From Hamiltosporidium tvaerminnensis (Eukaryota > Microsporidia > Dubosqiidae), in the NCBI GenBank assembly GCA_022605425.2, contig CM061254.1, forward strand, positions 62,001 through 126,000: a stretch of 64,000 nucleotides of DNA, written 5' to 3'. How positions within the stretch are numbered: the stretch's first letter is position 1; each line of letters opens with the position of its first letter. Shown one piece after another: positions 44,525 to 56,059 of the stretch. The notes beneath the pieces are model-generated. The model was not told the DNA's origin. It was given only the letters and a program-made list of their open reading frames with translations, and ran no database searches. Position numbers and translations under genes: made by a program.

Positions 44525-46337
44525 ATGTCGAAAAAGGATTCACGAGGTGAGATTTTGAATCAGATAGACAGTAACGATGATGAGTTTTTTATGGACTCAT
44601 TTGGTGATAAAGAAGAATGCGATAAAAACAGTTTCACTAACTTCGAGGATGATAATCAAAACGAAGAAAATGATAATGACTTTAGTAGTGATAGTGATGT
44701 CATAGGGAACAAAAGAAGAAGAATAATACCATTGCCATCAACTTCAAGCAGTGAAGAGGATGTAAGCGAAACCAGAGACAATCGGCCATGGAAGGATGTT
44801 ACCATCGAAGATAATCCACCAAAGAGGTTTGATTTTATTTCTGGTGTTAGAAATGAAGGGCCACAAATCCATGATGACTGACCTAAACCTCTAGATTTTT
44901 TTAAATTGTTCTTCACCGATGAACTTATTGAAAAAATAGTAACTGAGACAAATTGGTGTGCACGAAATAAAATTACCCAAAAAAGACTCTCAAAAAGATC
45001 TACGTGGCACTCGTGGGTCGATGTTACCGTGGAGGAATTTCGGGCTTTCCTTGGAGTTGTGTTGAATATGGCACAATAACACTTGCAAATATCCAAGAAT
45101 ATTGGACCAAAAATTTTAATGCTAAAATACCTTTCTTTGGTAATATCTTAAAGAGAGAAAGGTTTTTGCAAATATTCTGGATGCTCCATTTAAATAAAAA
45201 TAATCCAAACGACAAAAGCCTTCGAGCCCGAACTCAAAAAGTGCGAGATTATTTAGACTTCTTGGATGAGTGGTTCAAGGAACATTTTGTTCCATCTCGA
45301 GAAATATCTGTGGACGAGTCGGTAGTCGGATTCAAAGGAAAAATAAGTTTCTTGACATACAATCCCAATAAACCCACCAAATGGGGAATAAGGATGTATG
45401 TCATGGCAGAAGCAAACACTGGGTAAGTTTATTATATTTTGCCGTATTATGGAAGCTTGACCTCAGAAGATTTGATACGACCCGATCTTCCAGTAAGTAC
45501 TAGAATTGTACTAGAATTATGCAATAAATTACTAGATAGTAATCCTGGAAGTACGGGATACCATATTTTTACTGACAGGTATTACACAAGCTTGCCACTT
45601 GCTCAGGAACTGTTGAAGTTAAATATTTATTTTACGGGCACAATACAGAGTAACAGGAAGTTTCTACCTGATTCCATAAAAAAACCAAGATTTTCTAAAA
45701 TTATACGTTTGCGTGTCGGTCAGGAAATATATTATTATCAGCATGGAAAGATAAAAGAATTGTCCTCGCACTATCCAGCTGGGATGTTTCGGGAACTGAA
45801 CCGGTAAATCGTCGAGTACGAGGAGGCATTATCCAAGTCATACACAAACCACATATTATTGTAAATTATAATAAATACATGGGAGGCGTAGATCGGGCTG
45901 ATTCCTATGCAACATCCTATTGCTTTCTTGGGAAATCATTGAGGTGGTGGCGCAAATTATTTTTTTGGGGATTAGAGGCATCTAACGTTAACGCGTATTT
46001 ACTTTATAAAATTGTCCAAACTCGTCAAAACAAAAGACCTATAAATCACTTCAAATTCGTAAGGGAAATTGTGGACGGATTGACTCAAAATTATAGAGAG
46101 GGGTCTAAGACCCATGGAAGACCTTCCACAACAGACAAAGAAGAACTTTTGAACGGAAAATTACACATCATGCGTCAAAATGAAAGGAAAAAGGACTGCT
46201 TGGTGTGCTCTAATCGTAAAGTGCCAGGTGGAAGGCATGAAACAAGTTACATTTGCAGCACATGCACTCGAAAACCAGGACTTCACATAGGTGACTGTTT
46301 TGAACGGTACCACACATTACAGAATTATAAACTATAA
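44525..46337 (+). pseudogene. piggyBac transposase, broken by stops and frameshifts
   Basis: The frame starts at 44525 after ACCCTTAAA with an acidic, Ser/Asp-rich N-terminus. It then has TGA at 44879, a frame change near 45065-45075, TAA at 45424, and another frame change near 45790-45800. The DDE/DDD integrase fold is recognisable: first Asp in SVDESVVGFKGK (codon at 45313), second in FTDRYYTS (45574), third in MGGVDRAD (45891), plus KWGIRMYV after the first. The C-terminal cysteine-rich domain is intact: CLVC, then CSTC, then a Cys and His pair before the end. Family members have about 550-600 residues and this would be similar. With four breaks it cannot make the enzyme. Confidence 0.93.
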
Positions 46338-46825
46338 TGTTTAATTTTTTGAAATAGCTTACTCATGTTTATTTAGCTTTAAGTAATAAATAGATGTATT
46401 TGGATAGGCATTATTATATAAAGATTTTACCCACACACAATATTTTATGTTTGTATCTATATTTTTAGATTATTTTTTTTCAAACAAATTTCACGTTCAT
46501 TATCTTTTTTTTACATGTCGGTTTCTCATTATTTTTGTATTAACTAAATTATTTTTTCATTTTTTTATAGTTCTTAAAAAAAAGTTATTGTATTACATAC
46601 AGTACAGACTCTTATTTCTCTTGATAAACCTCTATAGCCTAATATAAAAAAAAATAATTATATCTTTTTTTAGTGAATATATATGTTTTATTGAAATGTA
46701 TTACTATAAAAATGTTTTTGTTTTGATAGAATGTAAAAAAAAAATCCGAGTTGATACGTAACTTACCTAAATATTAATACGAGTACGGTGTAATACAAGC
46801 GCCATCAATATACGAGTGCAAAGCG

Positions 46826-46829
46826 TTAA
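46826..46829. repeat. piggyBac TTAA target duplication, right
   Basis: TTAA follows the right terminal repeat (ACGAGTGCAAAGCG) and matches the left TTAA. Confidence 0.88.
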
Positions 46830-47605
46830 TAAATTTATATTTGGTTAACGGGTTGTTAATATAGATTGTTTTATATTAAAGGATGTTAGTGATAAGAAGA
46901 AATATGTAATACGTTGTTAATTGAGTGTGTAAGGTACTAAAGAGGGTTAATAATATACATGTATTATTAAAGAGGGGATTTACTGTTCCCACGTATTACA
47001 CCGATGCCAAAGGATAATCCATTTAAAAGTGTAAGCTTCTTTACGACTAACTTTTGGAAGGACAATAAAACGTACAAGAGTAAACGAAGCTTGTGTAGAA
47101 TAGTTTGGTTAAAACGTGTTTTCAAATCACAACCATATATAGCCAGTTCATTCGTGGAAATCTCTTCGGATTTTTTCTTTTAAACAGAAACAGAATCAAA
47201 AAAATATTAATTTTCAAACGCACTCGAAAAAATAAATACATACTAATTGAATTAATGAACTAATATATGTTTTTTTTTATTTTTGCTATATAAATGAATC
47301 TACTTTCTTTTATTATCACAGCAACACTCAAGGGGTAAAATCTAATCTAAAATATGTCAAAAGTATCAACATATAATTTACCATATCCGATCATATATAT
47401 TTCACTCTTGATTTTTTAAATTGATATAAATGACATTTCGTTTTGGTTTACATTTAAATATAATAAAAAAATTTAATCTATCAATGATCGAAAAAAAGTT
47501 GAAAATATTTCATCTAAATTAAAATTTAGTGACATTTTATTTACTAAAATGGAAAATTATTTTAAAAATAAAACTATATAAATATTTTTTCAATAGAAAA
47601 TTTAT
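46830..47605. other. Degenerate minisatellite, then AT-rich spacer
   Basis: 46840-46980 holds decayed forms of the minisatellite (GGGTTGTTAATATA, GGATGTTAGTGATAAG, GAGGGTTAATAAT). A slightly GC-richer patch at 47000-47170 has no recognised identity. The last 400 bases before the next gene are A/T-rich. Confidence 0.55.
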
Positions 47606-49252
47606 ATGAGGGGAACATTGTTCATAATAGGTTTACTATCTTTGATGATATCTTATACAAATTGTATTTCGAATATTAATGTAAGTTGGATTACGATGCA
47701 TCTGATGGGCAGAATTGTTTACGGAGCGATGAAGAAAGGAAGTGAACTAAGGAAGGAATGGGAAGAAGATTTAAATGATTCTCTGAAAAAAGCTTGTATT
47801 CTAGATTGTATGAGTAATCCCGTAAACCCATTCATGCAACCGAAAACTAAAAATTTTCGTTTTATTACTACGAATTCTATGCAAGATTTTTTTGATTTTT
47901 ATTTTATTTTCGAACCCGGATTTAGACTTGTTAAAGAATCCATCTTCGATACAATTGATTTTCTCAATGCAGATAAGTTTATTGAAGATGTCAATAAACA
48001 AACCAAAGAGAGTTTATTAAAGGAAAAGATAAAAAGAGACGAATTTGTCGATAAAGTAATTTCTAAGTTTAGCTCGCTAGTAATTGAAAAGTGTAAATGT
48101 TTATTAGAAAATAAATTTTCTAAAGCTAAACAATGTGACGACAACAATTCTATGATTTTAGATGAAACTTACGAGGTTCTGGCTCAAGAAATGAACAAGT
48201 TATGTGATAAATTTAAAGATAAAAATAAGAAGGAATTAGCTAAAGCAGTTGAAGATAATACAAAAGAGGCAATTGTTCTAAATATACTTGAAGTTATAAA
48301 ATCTAAGTTTTTTTTATTAGATTGTGGGGAAATTTTTATTTCTAAATTCTATCAGCTTTTATATATAAAATTTAAGAAAGACTTATACTTTAAATTTTTT
48401 GGAAAAACAAAGGATGAATGCATAGCAGAAGAGAAAGAAAAAAACAATGTTTATAAAAGATTACAATATATGAGACAAAAATTGGAATATAATGATAATC
48501 TTGATAATATTTTTGAACCATTTTTGAAGGAATATACATCTTCACAGTATATGAAATTATTTTTCGTATTTTGCTCGAGTACAGCAGAATTTCGTACTTG
48601 TTTAGAAAAAGGAAAGTCAAACCATACTTTCTTTTTCTCTACGATTCTTTCGGATGAATTAAAAATGTTTCAACCAGCATTTTTGTTTTCAGAAAGTATA
48701 TTATATTTCGCAGAAGGGTTTTCCGAAAAAATTCAAAGTGATTTTATAGATTATGCGGGCCTTAATAAAAGTCGAGTAGTTCATATTTCTTTTATCGATT
48801 TGAAGCCCTTTTTGCCCGAGTTTTTATTGAATTATTCTGAACAGTTAATAATTTCTGAGAATAAACATAATTTATGTGAAATCATTAGAAAAGAATACGA
48901 ATCTATTTCGGATAATACAAAGGAAATAATCAAAAAAACATCATCTAACGGAAATATTTGGGTAGGTTTTTTGCACGATATATTCAAGGTTTATTATGTG
49001 AAATCAAAGCTTTTCAAAAGTGAATTGATCATTTACGCCTTTGATATTTCGTTAGATTCTTTCCAAGAAATATATTCCAAATTTTTGGATGAACTGAAAG
49101 AAGAAACTGAAATATTCTTAATTGATCAAGAAGAAATGGAGAAATGTCGTGACTTCTTTTTGAAATGCATTTTATTTAAAATAAAAAGCATAACCGATAT
49201 TTTTAACCATGAAAACCTATTAAGCATTGAGGTTACAACTATTAAAGAGTAG
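47606..49252 (+). CDS. Large secreted-type orphan protein, 548 residues
   Basis: The intact frame begins with a textbook signal peptide: Met-Arg-Gly-Thr, a hydrophobic core to about residue 16 and a small-residue cut region before Cys20-Ile-Ser. The rest is predicted mostly helical and rich in Lys, Glu and Phe, with scattered Cys residues that include an early CILDC and a CKCLLENKF segment. No transmembrane segment follows the leader, and no KDEL/HDEL-type retention signal ends the protein. No family is recognised. It would enter the secretory route, and export toward the host or the spore wall is possible but unproven. It resembles the frameshifted gene at 19152-20731 in plan and composition. 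It lies between the piggyBac element and a dispersed repeat, without neighbours. Confidence 0.85.
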   Translation: MRGTLFIIGLLSLMISYTNCISNINVSWITMHLMGRIVYGAMKKGSELRKEWEEDLNDSLKKACILDCMSNPVNPFMQPKTKNFRFITTNSMQDFFDFYFIFEPGFRLVKESIFDTIDFLNADKFIEDVNKQTKESLLKEKIKRDEFVDKVISKFSSLVIEKCKCLLENKFSKAKQCDDNNSMILDETYEVLAQEMNKLCDKFKDKNKKELAKAVEDNTKEAIVLNILEVIKSKFFLLDCGEIFISKFYQLLYIKFKKDLYFKFFGKTKDECIAEEKEKNNVYKRLQYMRQKLEYNDNLDNIFEPFLKEYTSSQYMKLFFVFCSSTAEFRTCLEKGKSNHTFFFSTILSDELKMFQPAFLFSESILYFAEGFSEKIQSDFIDYAGLNKSRVVHISFIDLKPFLPEFLLNYSEQLIISENKHNLCEIIRKEYESISDNTKEIIKKTSSNGNIWVGFLHDIFKVYYVKSKLFKSELIIYAFDISLDSFQEIYSKFLDELKEETEIFLIDQEEMEKCRDFFLKCILFKIKSITDIFNHENLLSIEVTTIKE

Positions 49253-49432
49253 TTGGTTTCTAAATTTCATTAAAATATTAGTTATAAACAATTTTGTTTA
49301 CCATTTTCACAGTATAAAAAATATTTATTTAGATGAATTGGTCTTTATGACCATTCTCTTATAAGTTAGTCAAATATCATTCGAATCAAAATAGACAGAA
49401 CAAATATAAAAAATTAATCCTTTTTCTAACTT

Positions 49433-50160
49433 TGATGCGGAGGAAGGATTACCACATAAAAATCTTTCTGCTTGGCAATAAGTGTCTGAAACTGGTGTAA
49501 AGATAATTGTTTGATTTTTGGTGGGAATAAAACTACACTAAATCTTCGGTTGTTCCATGGGAGTTGTTATGAGAAGGAACGGTCTAAGAAATGAGAAAAT
49601 TTTTCTACAAATTTATTTGTAGTTTTTTATGTAACCAGATTACAGACCGCATCTGAACATGTAGGTAATTGCCATGTAAAAGCATGGAAACTTAGCCTTG
49701 CTCACTCGGGTTAGAAGACTTAGCGCCTGGGAGATATAAAAATAAAACTCATTAAAAGCCGGGAGAGCTAAGTAGCAGGTTATACCTGTTGGTATGACAT
49801 TGCACTGTCTAGGTGGACCCCATGTAAGTCTCTGAAATAGATCTTAGCTAGAAGTTTATTGGGTTCAGAAAGTGTAGAGTAAGTGGGAATGCTGCATAGT
49901 CTTGGGGGAGCCCAGGGGGGGCTTCGGCCTTCGATCACACTTCATGCAACGGACATTAACGAACTCCGGGCAACTTCCTCGCCTATTAATTAGGTTCTAC
50001 ACACCTGGTAGATGAAAGGCTTTGGGACGTAGGTATCGCAGGGGTTACCGATGGAGTGTTGGGTAGCAGTCATTTATGTTAAACCTAGAACTGCGTTAAT
50101 GTCATGAAAACAAATATAACACTTGCCACTATTGTAAAAAAGATGTGATACTTTTAAATA
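49433..50160 (+). repeat. Dispersed ~0.7 kb non-coding repeat, copy C (fullest)
   Basis: This is the most complete copy in the window. Its first 490 bases match the reverse complement of 1-485, and the whole matches the decayed copy at 16625-17270. It is GC-rich relative to its surroundings, with strong potential for RNA structure (for example GGGGGGGCTTCGGCC at 49915-49929). There is no open frame conserved among the copies. The 3' edge is near AAATAAATAATT at about 50160. No terminal inverted repeat, poly(A) or target duplication was identified, so the class is unknown. Confidence 0.85.
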
Positions 50161-50830
50161 AATAATTATTTTCACTTGACCCCTATTATATTTAGAAACG
50201 AAATACCTCATATTTTTAATTCGGGATGCTTAAACATGAATGAATGGAAAATAAAGGGGGCTATAAATATATTGAAAATTATACGTGGGGGTAGGGGGAG
50301 GTAGTAGAAATAACGGGGGCACAAAGTACATGGGGGGTGGCATTATAGACCGCGACATTAAATAAAGTGAATATAATTTTACATGATTTTATTAAATTAA
50401 AATCAAATTGACAAAAAAGAGGTTAAAATAAAAAAATTTTGACCCCTAAAATATTTTCATTTTCCTCCTGGCTTTCATCGAAAGTCTAACCTAAATTTAT
50501 GTTTTCAAACCATAATACAGTACATTTACCTTTTTAAAAACTGTTTTGCCACAATGCAACAGACTCTTTGAATATTTTAAAGTAAATATAAATCATCTAC
50601 TACACAGGTTGGACCTTTCTTGTTTGACGAATTTTATTTTGCTTCTTTTTATGCTTAATTTGTGCCGTAGTTTATATGAGCTATCTTTTCTAAGTTAGAG
50701 GTGAACGTTGAATTAGTAGTTTTTTTCGACTTTCCGGTTCAATGATTTTCGCGTTTGCACTTTCTACACATTATAACTCCTATGTACTTATAAGTAATAA
50801 TATTATTCGTTTTTATAGCTCCGAGCTGCC
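50161..50830. other. Spacer with G-rich patch
   Basis: A G-rich run lies at about 50285-50340 (GGGGGTAGGGGGAGGTAG, then GGGGGGTGGC). Otherwise no gene is seen. The decayed retroelement starts near 50830. Confidence 0.5.
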
Positions 50831-51114
50831 TTAAAAACAACCAGAATGGTCTTTTCAGCTCTCATCGGCACTTAGTCATAAAAAAAAACGTTTTATCGAG
50901 CGAAAGAAATTACCCACTTTATTTTTTGGTATTTTGGACAATTTTTAGTTTTCACTACAATCGTACCGAGGTCCTATATATAGGATTGTCTCTCACTTAA
51001 ATGAAAAAATTTCCTGATGCATTAGCTAAAAAGTGCAGGTTCTAATCTCTTGGTTTCTAGTCTTAAAATATTCATGTGAAGTATCTTGGGTTCTAGTTAG
51101 TGTAATAATTGCAT

Positions 51115-51270
51115 AGTGGAGCAAAGAAAACAACGTTTCAGACCATCTGGATGGCATTGAGTGCGTGGAAGTGGAGTGAAAATCATTGTTGCTATTTTGA
51201 AGAGATATAAACCACATTAGATCTATAGACCAAGCTTCTAAATTTCAAGATACAACAGATTAAAAAAAGC
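51115..51270. repeat. Repeat nested in the decayed retroelement, shared with 12520-12690
   Basis: GAAAATCATTGTTGCTATTTT and CTATAGACCAAGC align with the segment at 12.5-12.7 kb and have no counterpart in R2-like copies 1-3. It probably inserted into the relic. The minus frame at 51026-51217 through it has no recognised features. Confidence 0.4.
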
Positions 51271-52786
51271 GATTTGAAGATTTAATTAGTTATCTTAGCT
51301 ACCGAGAGGTAAAGGAGGAATAGAATAAATAAATAATAGTTGATAATTTCTACCTAAAAAAATATTGCATATATTTTCTCAAAATGCAATTTTTATTTCA
51401 GATTTAGTTTCGAAGATTATTTTAAAATACTTTTTTTTACAAAGTTTAGCGAATTGGTTGAATAAAATTTGTACAGAGGTCTGATATAGTATTCGTATAG
51501 AAACACAATGTAGACAAAAAGCCGATTTTTAGGGCGGTTAATATATTCGTAAATCAACTTTGGCTCTTTTTGTCGCAAATATTTGCTAATTTGAATCGAA
51601 TCCACAATCCTAAATTTTCTGTCTATACCATTAAAAAATTATTTAGTAAAAGTAAACGAAGAATGCTTACATGCGACTTAATTTTAAATTATTTATTCGG
51701 TATAAGAAGTCACCAACATTTATAATTTTCAAATTTAAAAAATAAGATACATTTAAAGGTAATTTTTTGAAATCTAATGTTATAAGTATTTTTTGAAAAA
51801 TTATTTCTACAAATTTCTTATTATAACATTTATCAACCATATTTTACCTTATATAATGCTTTTTACCCATGAATCATATATATTTAGCATTTTTTTTCTT
51901 CTCAATGAATAGCTGCTATATTAAGAGATATTTTTTCTCCTCGAATCCAAGAGTTTCAAAAAAATATTTTCGCTTCACTAATTGACCGTCTGAAACATCT
52001 TTAAAAGCCAATATCTAGGTTATACTAGCTTCTTTTAAATCTTATCATTCTCAAGATATTTTCAGAACATATCCCGCCTAATACCATCAAACTCGAATAA
52101 ATCAATTATGGCGAAGTTGTATTGTTCCAAATGAAATTTCATTTACAATATAGAATGTTCTCAAATTACATTACATATATTTTAATAAGTTAATTAAATA
52201 TGAAAATAGTTTTATAATATTCGATGAATACTTTCTTAGTTCAACACGAGCCATTAATTTGGCTTACCTCGCTATTTTATACTTTTTTGTACTTTTTTCA
52301 ATAACTCTTTCAAAAGCAGAGGTGGCCTCTTTACAACATATGTTCCTTTTTTGGATCCCTTCTGTGTAATTATCGACTTACCATAAACGAGAAAGCTAGT
52401 ATTAATTTTAATGAAGCTGCCGATTATACATTATATGTAACAAGCTTATGATTTTATTTAAAAAAATAATTGGTATTGAGCGACTCCGATCGAGATTTTA
52501 CTCACGATCGTAATTTATAATTGAGATCACAATTTAAAGAATCTATTAATAATACAAAACGTAGAGCTTTTAGAAAATCTCTTTTAGATATTTTTATCAT
52601 GCCATTTTAGGTTTTACCAATATATTTTTTTTTGTTATAATGTCTTTTAACTTGTTCCTTTCCTTACGGAATGAACAGAAAACACAAGTGAATTAAAGCC
52701 TTTTCAGATTACAGGCATTTTACAATCTTTTTTAAAATGAATAGTTAGTTTTCAGCATAAAAAAACCTTCTTTGTTCGAAGGATAA

Positions 52787-52857
52787 AGAGTTACCGTGAA
52801 GATCTAACCCGGTTCTTCGAAGTAAATTCGATATCCTTACCATTAGATTAAAAGCAC
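52787..52857 (-). other. tRNA-like relic (possibly Arg)
   Basis: On the minus strand TCTAATGGTAAGGATATCG looks like a D arm. TCGAA and TTCGA, separated by TTTAC, look like an anticodon arm with a loop two bases too short. CCGGGTTAGATC looks like a damaged T arm. The acceptor stem does not close. It is a pseudogene at best. Confidence 0.35.
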
Positions 52858-54609
52858 ATTTTGATATTTTCGCCTAAATGAATTTTGGAGTTTCATATAT
52901 AAAGTCTATGCTTTCGAGGCAGAAGAAAAATAAGCATACTCAGCTAAATATTTTTTTCTGAAATTACCCTCCTTGCCTTATAATTTTTTCAATACTTTTT
53001 ATTTAGAGGTACGCTCAGAAAGACATATTCACTTGCTATTGCCAATGTCTAACTGCTCCCAATACGTTCAATTATGTTCTCTTTTTTCAACTACAAGTTT
53101 AAGAACTTTTGTAAAACGTTGAAAGTAATCCCAGAGATTTGACATACCTTTGGCAAGTCCAATTGTCATAGTCTCTGTGCGGCATATATTTTTGGATCAA
53201 AAATATAAGCCAATAATAAAATTATTAATATGAAGTACAGGTACTAAAAGCACATCTTATAAAGCATAAGGAAGTTATATAAGGGTATGTTGAAAGCAAA
53301 AAACCAATCAGCCTGGCAGATTTTCTGTTAGAAATCTGAGACAAGAAATTCATAATTCAATCGTGTAAATTAAGATTTATTTGATATAAGAAGCTAGTAT
53401 ACCTATTATATTCTATAGTTTCATTATTACGGTGGCATAATTTTAACCAAAATCTTACAGGTTCATTTCGATGATATATACTCGGATTAAAAACAAATTT
53501 ATTAATTGACACCAAACCCTACTTCAAAATGACATGAACGCAAAATTTCTTTCTCAATTACCGGCTACTTTCATGATTGGTAAGTTGTCAGTCTAAAAAT
53601 CTAAATTTCATTGAATTAAATCAAACCACAAAAGAAATCTTTATCGCTTAGATGTATTTAGTCTCTATCATGATTTTTCTATGACTATTTATTTCTCGAA
53701 CAGACAGTTTTCTGGCCCGATGTCTTATCGAAAAGATCCTTAGGAGGGAATGGCTTTAAAAATTTCTTTCTATATCCAATCCAATTTAATTAAGATCGCT
53801 GGCGTGTTTCTTTTGTCATGTTATACCTGTGCTATCTGGATTATTCCTAAACGCGTCATTTACCGCGTAGCCTTCATTAAATTTATAATATTCACCGGTT
53901 TTTCATCTTAAAAAGTATAAGTTTCATTTTCAACACATAAGCATAGCTTTAATCTTAGAACCACCGCGTTATGACTTCACCTTCCGAGTGTTCCAGAATT
54001 TTATTAAGTATTTATCTCTCAAGTCAAAATACAGTGTAGTATCAAGTAAAAAATATCGGGATGTGAAATAAAGCGCTATAAATCACTCTGCACACATTTT
54101 TTGTTTTATTTCTCTTTCTGACAATCTTGTGTGATCTTTGCCACATCATCTATATTAACACAGAAATCCAAATTCTGAATATATTTTTATGAAATTATAA
54201 AATTTTATTTCATTCCAAAAAATCTTTTTTGTACCGCTGGATGCAGATCCAAGGCCATTATTTCTAAATTTATTTGGCAGAGTCTATAATAGAGCGCAAT
54301 ATTATCCGTTTGAGGCTTTCTTGAGTGAATATAACTTGAGATATGTCTTAGTATATGTTGATCTACAGAAAGAGAGTTTGGAACAGAAAGAAATTTGATG
54401 ATGTCAATAAAACAAGTTCGACTACTAATACAAATATGTATTATAATAGGATACGGGATTTTTAGATGAGTTGGTGGAAGTCAAGATCTTTGAAATATCG
54501 TATACAGCTTAACACACAATTTTTATCCAAGCCTTCATATTATTATTCAAAGAAGTTTTTTTAATTTTGAGATTATGCTATCAATTTTTTTCTTTCTACT
54601 CATTTTTTT

Positions 54610-56059
54610 GAGCTTTTTTAAATAAACTTTATAAAATATAAAGAATTCAAAAGATTTTGCAATTGCCAAATTAAATGAAGATTTTCAATCAAACAAATGT
54701 AAATCAATAAACATTTACATTAATAAAAATCGGCCAGAATGCAAGAAAAACATTAGATAGGTTTTATTAAGAAAGTGTATTTAAAACAAAAGAGAATATG
54801 AAGGTCCGAAAAAAAAACAATAGTAGCAAAACTTTTTGAAGCCATAAATATATACAAGCGAGAAAAAGAAATGTGAACATATTTTATACCAATCTACAAG
54901 AAAAGACATAATTATCGAAAACAAATTAAATATAAACTATGATCACAATCTTCGCTTTAACAGATGAATCTCGAAACTACGGCCTTCGACAGCGGCCTAA
55001 TAATTACCAAAGTCTGACTGAGGACGAAAATTTTTTTGATTACTTGTTTCATTAAATAAACTAAAAATTATAAATAGATTTTACAAAGAAAATTACAATT
55101 AAAGATAATTTTTTCTAGGCTTATATTAAAGAATATCTATTCTGGTGTCAAATCTTAACTTATATTTTGATTATTTTATACTAGAAAGACAAATAAAATA
55201 AAAAAAAATGTGTGGCACAATTGATTATTAATTAGATTGATGTAGTTGGGTGTTTCCTCATAATTTCTCGAAATCGTAGATCTATTTACTAAAAAAAACA
55301 ATAAGACTTCAATTGCGTATCTGATATTTAATCTATGCATAATTTTTTGTATTTTATTTTGAGAATATATTTTCACATAGTTAGGTAGTGCCGAAATCGA
55401 ATTAAAACTATCGTTAAATTTATTTGTGTTATTGACTTTGAAGGCAGATACCTCTTATGAAATTACTGTAATTAATTTAAATATTTCTCAAAAAAATTTT
55501 TTAAAATACATTTTCGGTTTTTTGAACATATCCATTGAAGTTCTAACATTTCCGCTCAAGATTTTAATAAAAATAATTAAGCGAATGGTTTTCCGTACGT
55601 TGATATTAGAGATGAGTAGTTCTTGTCTCGAGAATTTTTTAAAAGTAATTATGGCCCGCGAACTTTGCTTTAAAGAGAATTTTATAATTATTTTACCTTT
55701 TAATTGATTTTTACACTACCGAATAGTAGTTTAACCGTTATTTCACTTTGTTTTAGACACATAGAAAAATACAGCAGAGTACTTTTTTAAGAAAAAAAAC
55801 AATCTATTTGATTAAGAAAAAAATATATTTTGCATGATAATTATTGTTTTTAGAATAATATATGAACCAATTCTTCTTCCGGAATTTTATGCCAAAAGCA
55901 ATCATAACATATAACATCTTAGTTTTATAATTATAATTCAAAAGTTGTTCTAAATTCAAATACATTAATATACATGTAAAAAAGCAGTCTGAAAGCTAAT
56001 AAAAGATTTCAAAGAATATATAAACTTAAAATATATTTTAATACATCAAAATAAGAGAT
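54610..56059. other. AT-rich spacer with small relics
   Basis: No gene is safely supported. A short GC-richer patch at 54962-55028 is tRNA-like (separate entry). A plus-strand frame is open from 55381 to 55707 without an ATG start; its Leu/Ile-rich product vaguely recalls the LRR protein next door and may be a fragment of such a gene. Confidence 0.45.
54962..55028 (-). other. tRNA-Asp-like relic
   Basis: On the minus strand GGCCG-CTGTCGA-AGGCC forms an anticodon-like arm whose loop contains GTC (Asp). A T-loop-like GTTTCGAGATTC follows, and a poor D arm precedes. The outer stem is absent, so it is unlikely to be functional. Confidence 0.3.

Larger units (their letters stand above)
43844..46825 (+). 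mobile_element. piggyBac-type DNA transposon, 2982 bp
   Basis: Both ends are visible. The left end reads CCCTTTGCATTCGTATG, and the right end, read inward on the opposite strand, CGCTTTGCACTCGTATA. Both abut TTAA. A transposase gene (44525-46337) fills the middle. After the left terminal repeat there is a 45-bp unit repeated three times with a hairpin. Flanking sequence on both sides is degenerate GGTGTTAA minisatellite, so the TTAA target was probably part of that repeat. Confidence 0.93.
50830..54607 (-). mobile_element. R2-like retrotransposon, copy 4, heavily decayed
   Basis: No long frame remains, but landmarks align in order and spacing with copy 1: 50855-50905 with 24290-24345; 51905-51985 (ATCCAAGAGTTTCAAAA) with 25195-25275; 53050-53170 (ACTGCTCCCAA, GATTTGACATAC) with 26170-26310; 54003-54135 (TTATCTCTCAAGTC, TTTATTTCTCTTTCTG) with 27185-27320; 54240-54330 with 27420-27510; and TTTTTTTCTTTCTACTCAT at about 54580-54598 with the start codon region. 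It is therefore a nearly full-length relic, made inactive long ago. About 230 extra bases near 51.1-51.9 kb suggest a nested insertion. Confidence 0.75.

Noticed and set aside
45419-45440. Intron in the transposase (GTAAGT after Thr-Gly)
   Set aside because: The frame continues in phase with family-like residues directly after the stop, so a simple nonsense codon explains it better than an intron.
46447-46647. 66-codon Phe/Leu-rich frame after the piggyBac transposase
   Set aside because: It lies inside the transposon's 3' non-coding part in A/T-rich DNA, with no conserved feature.
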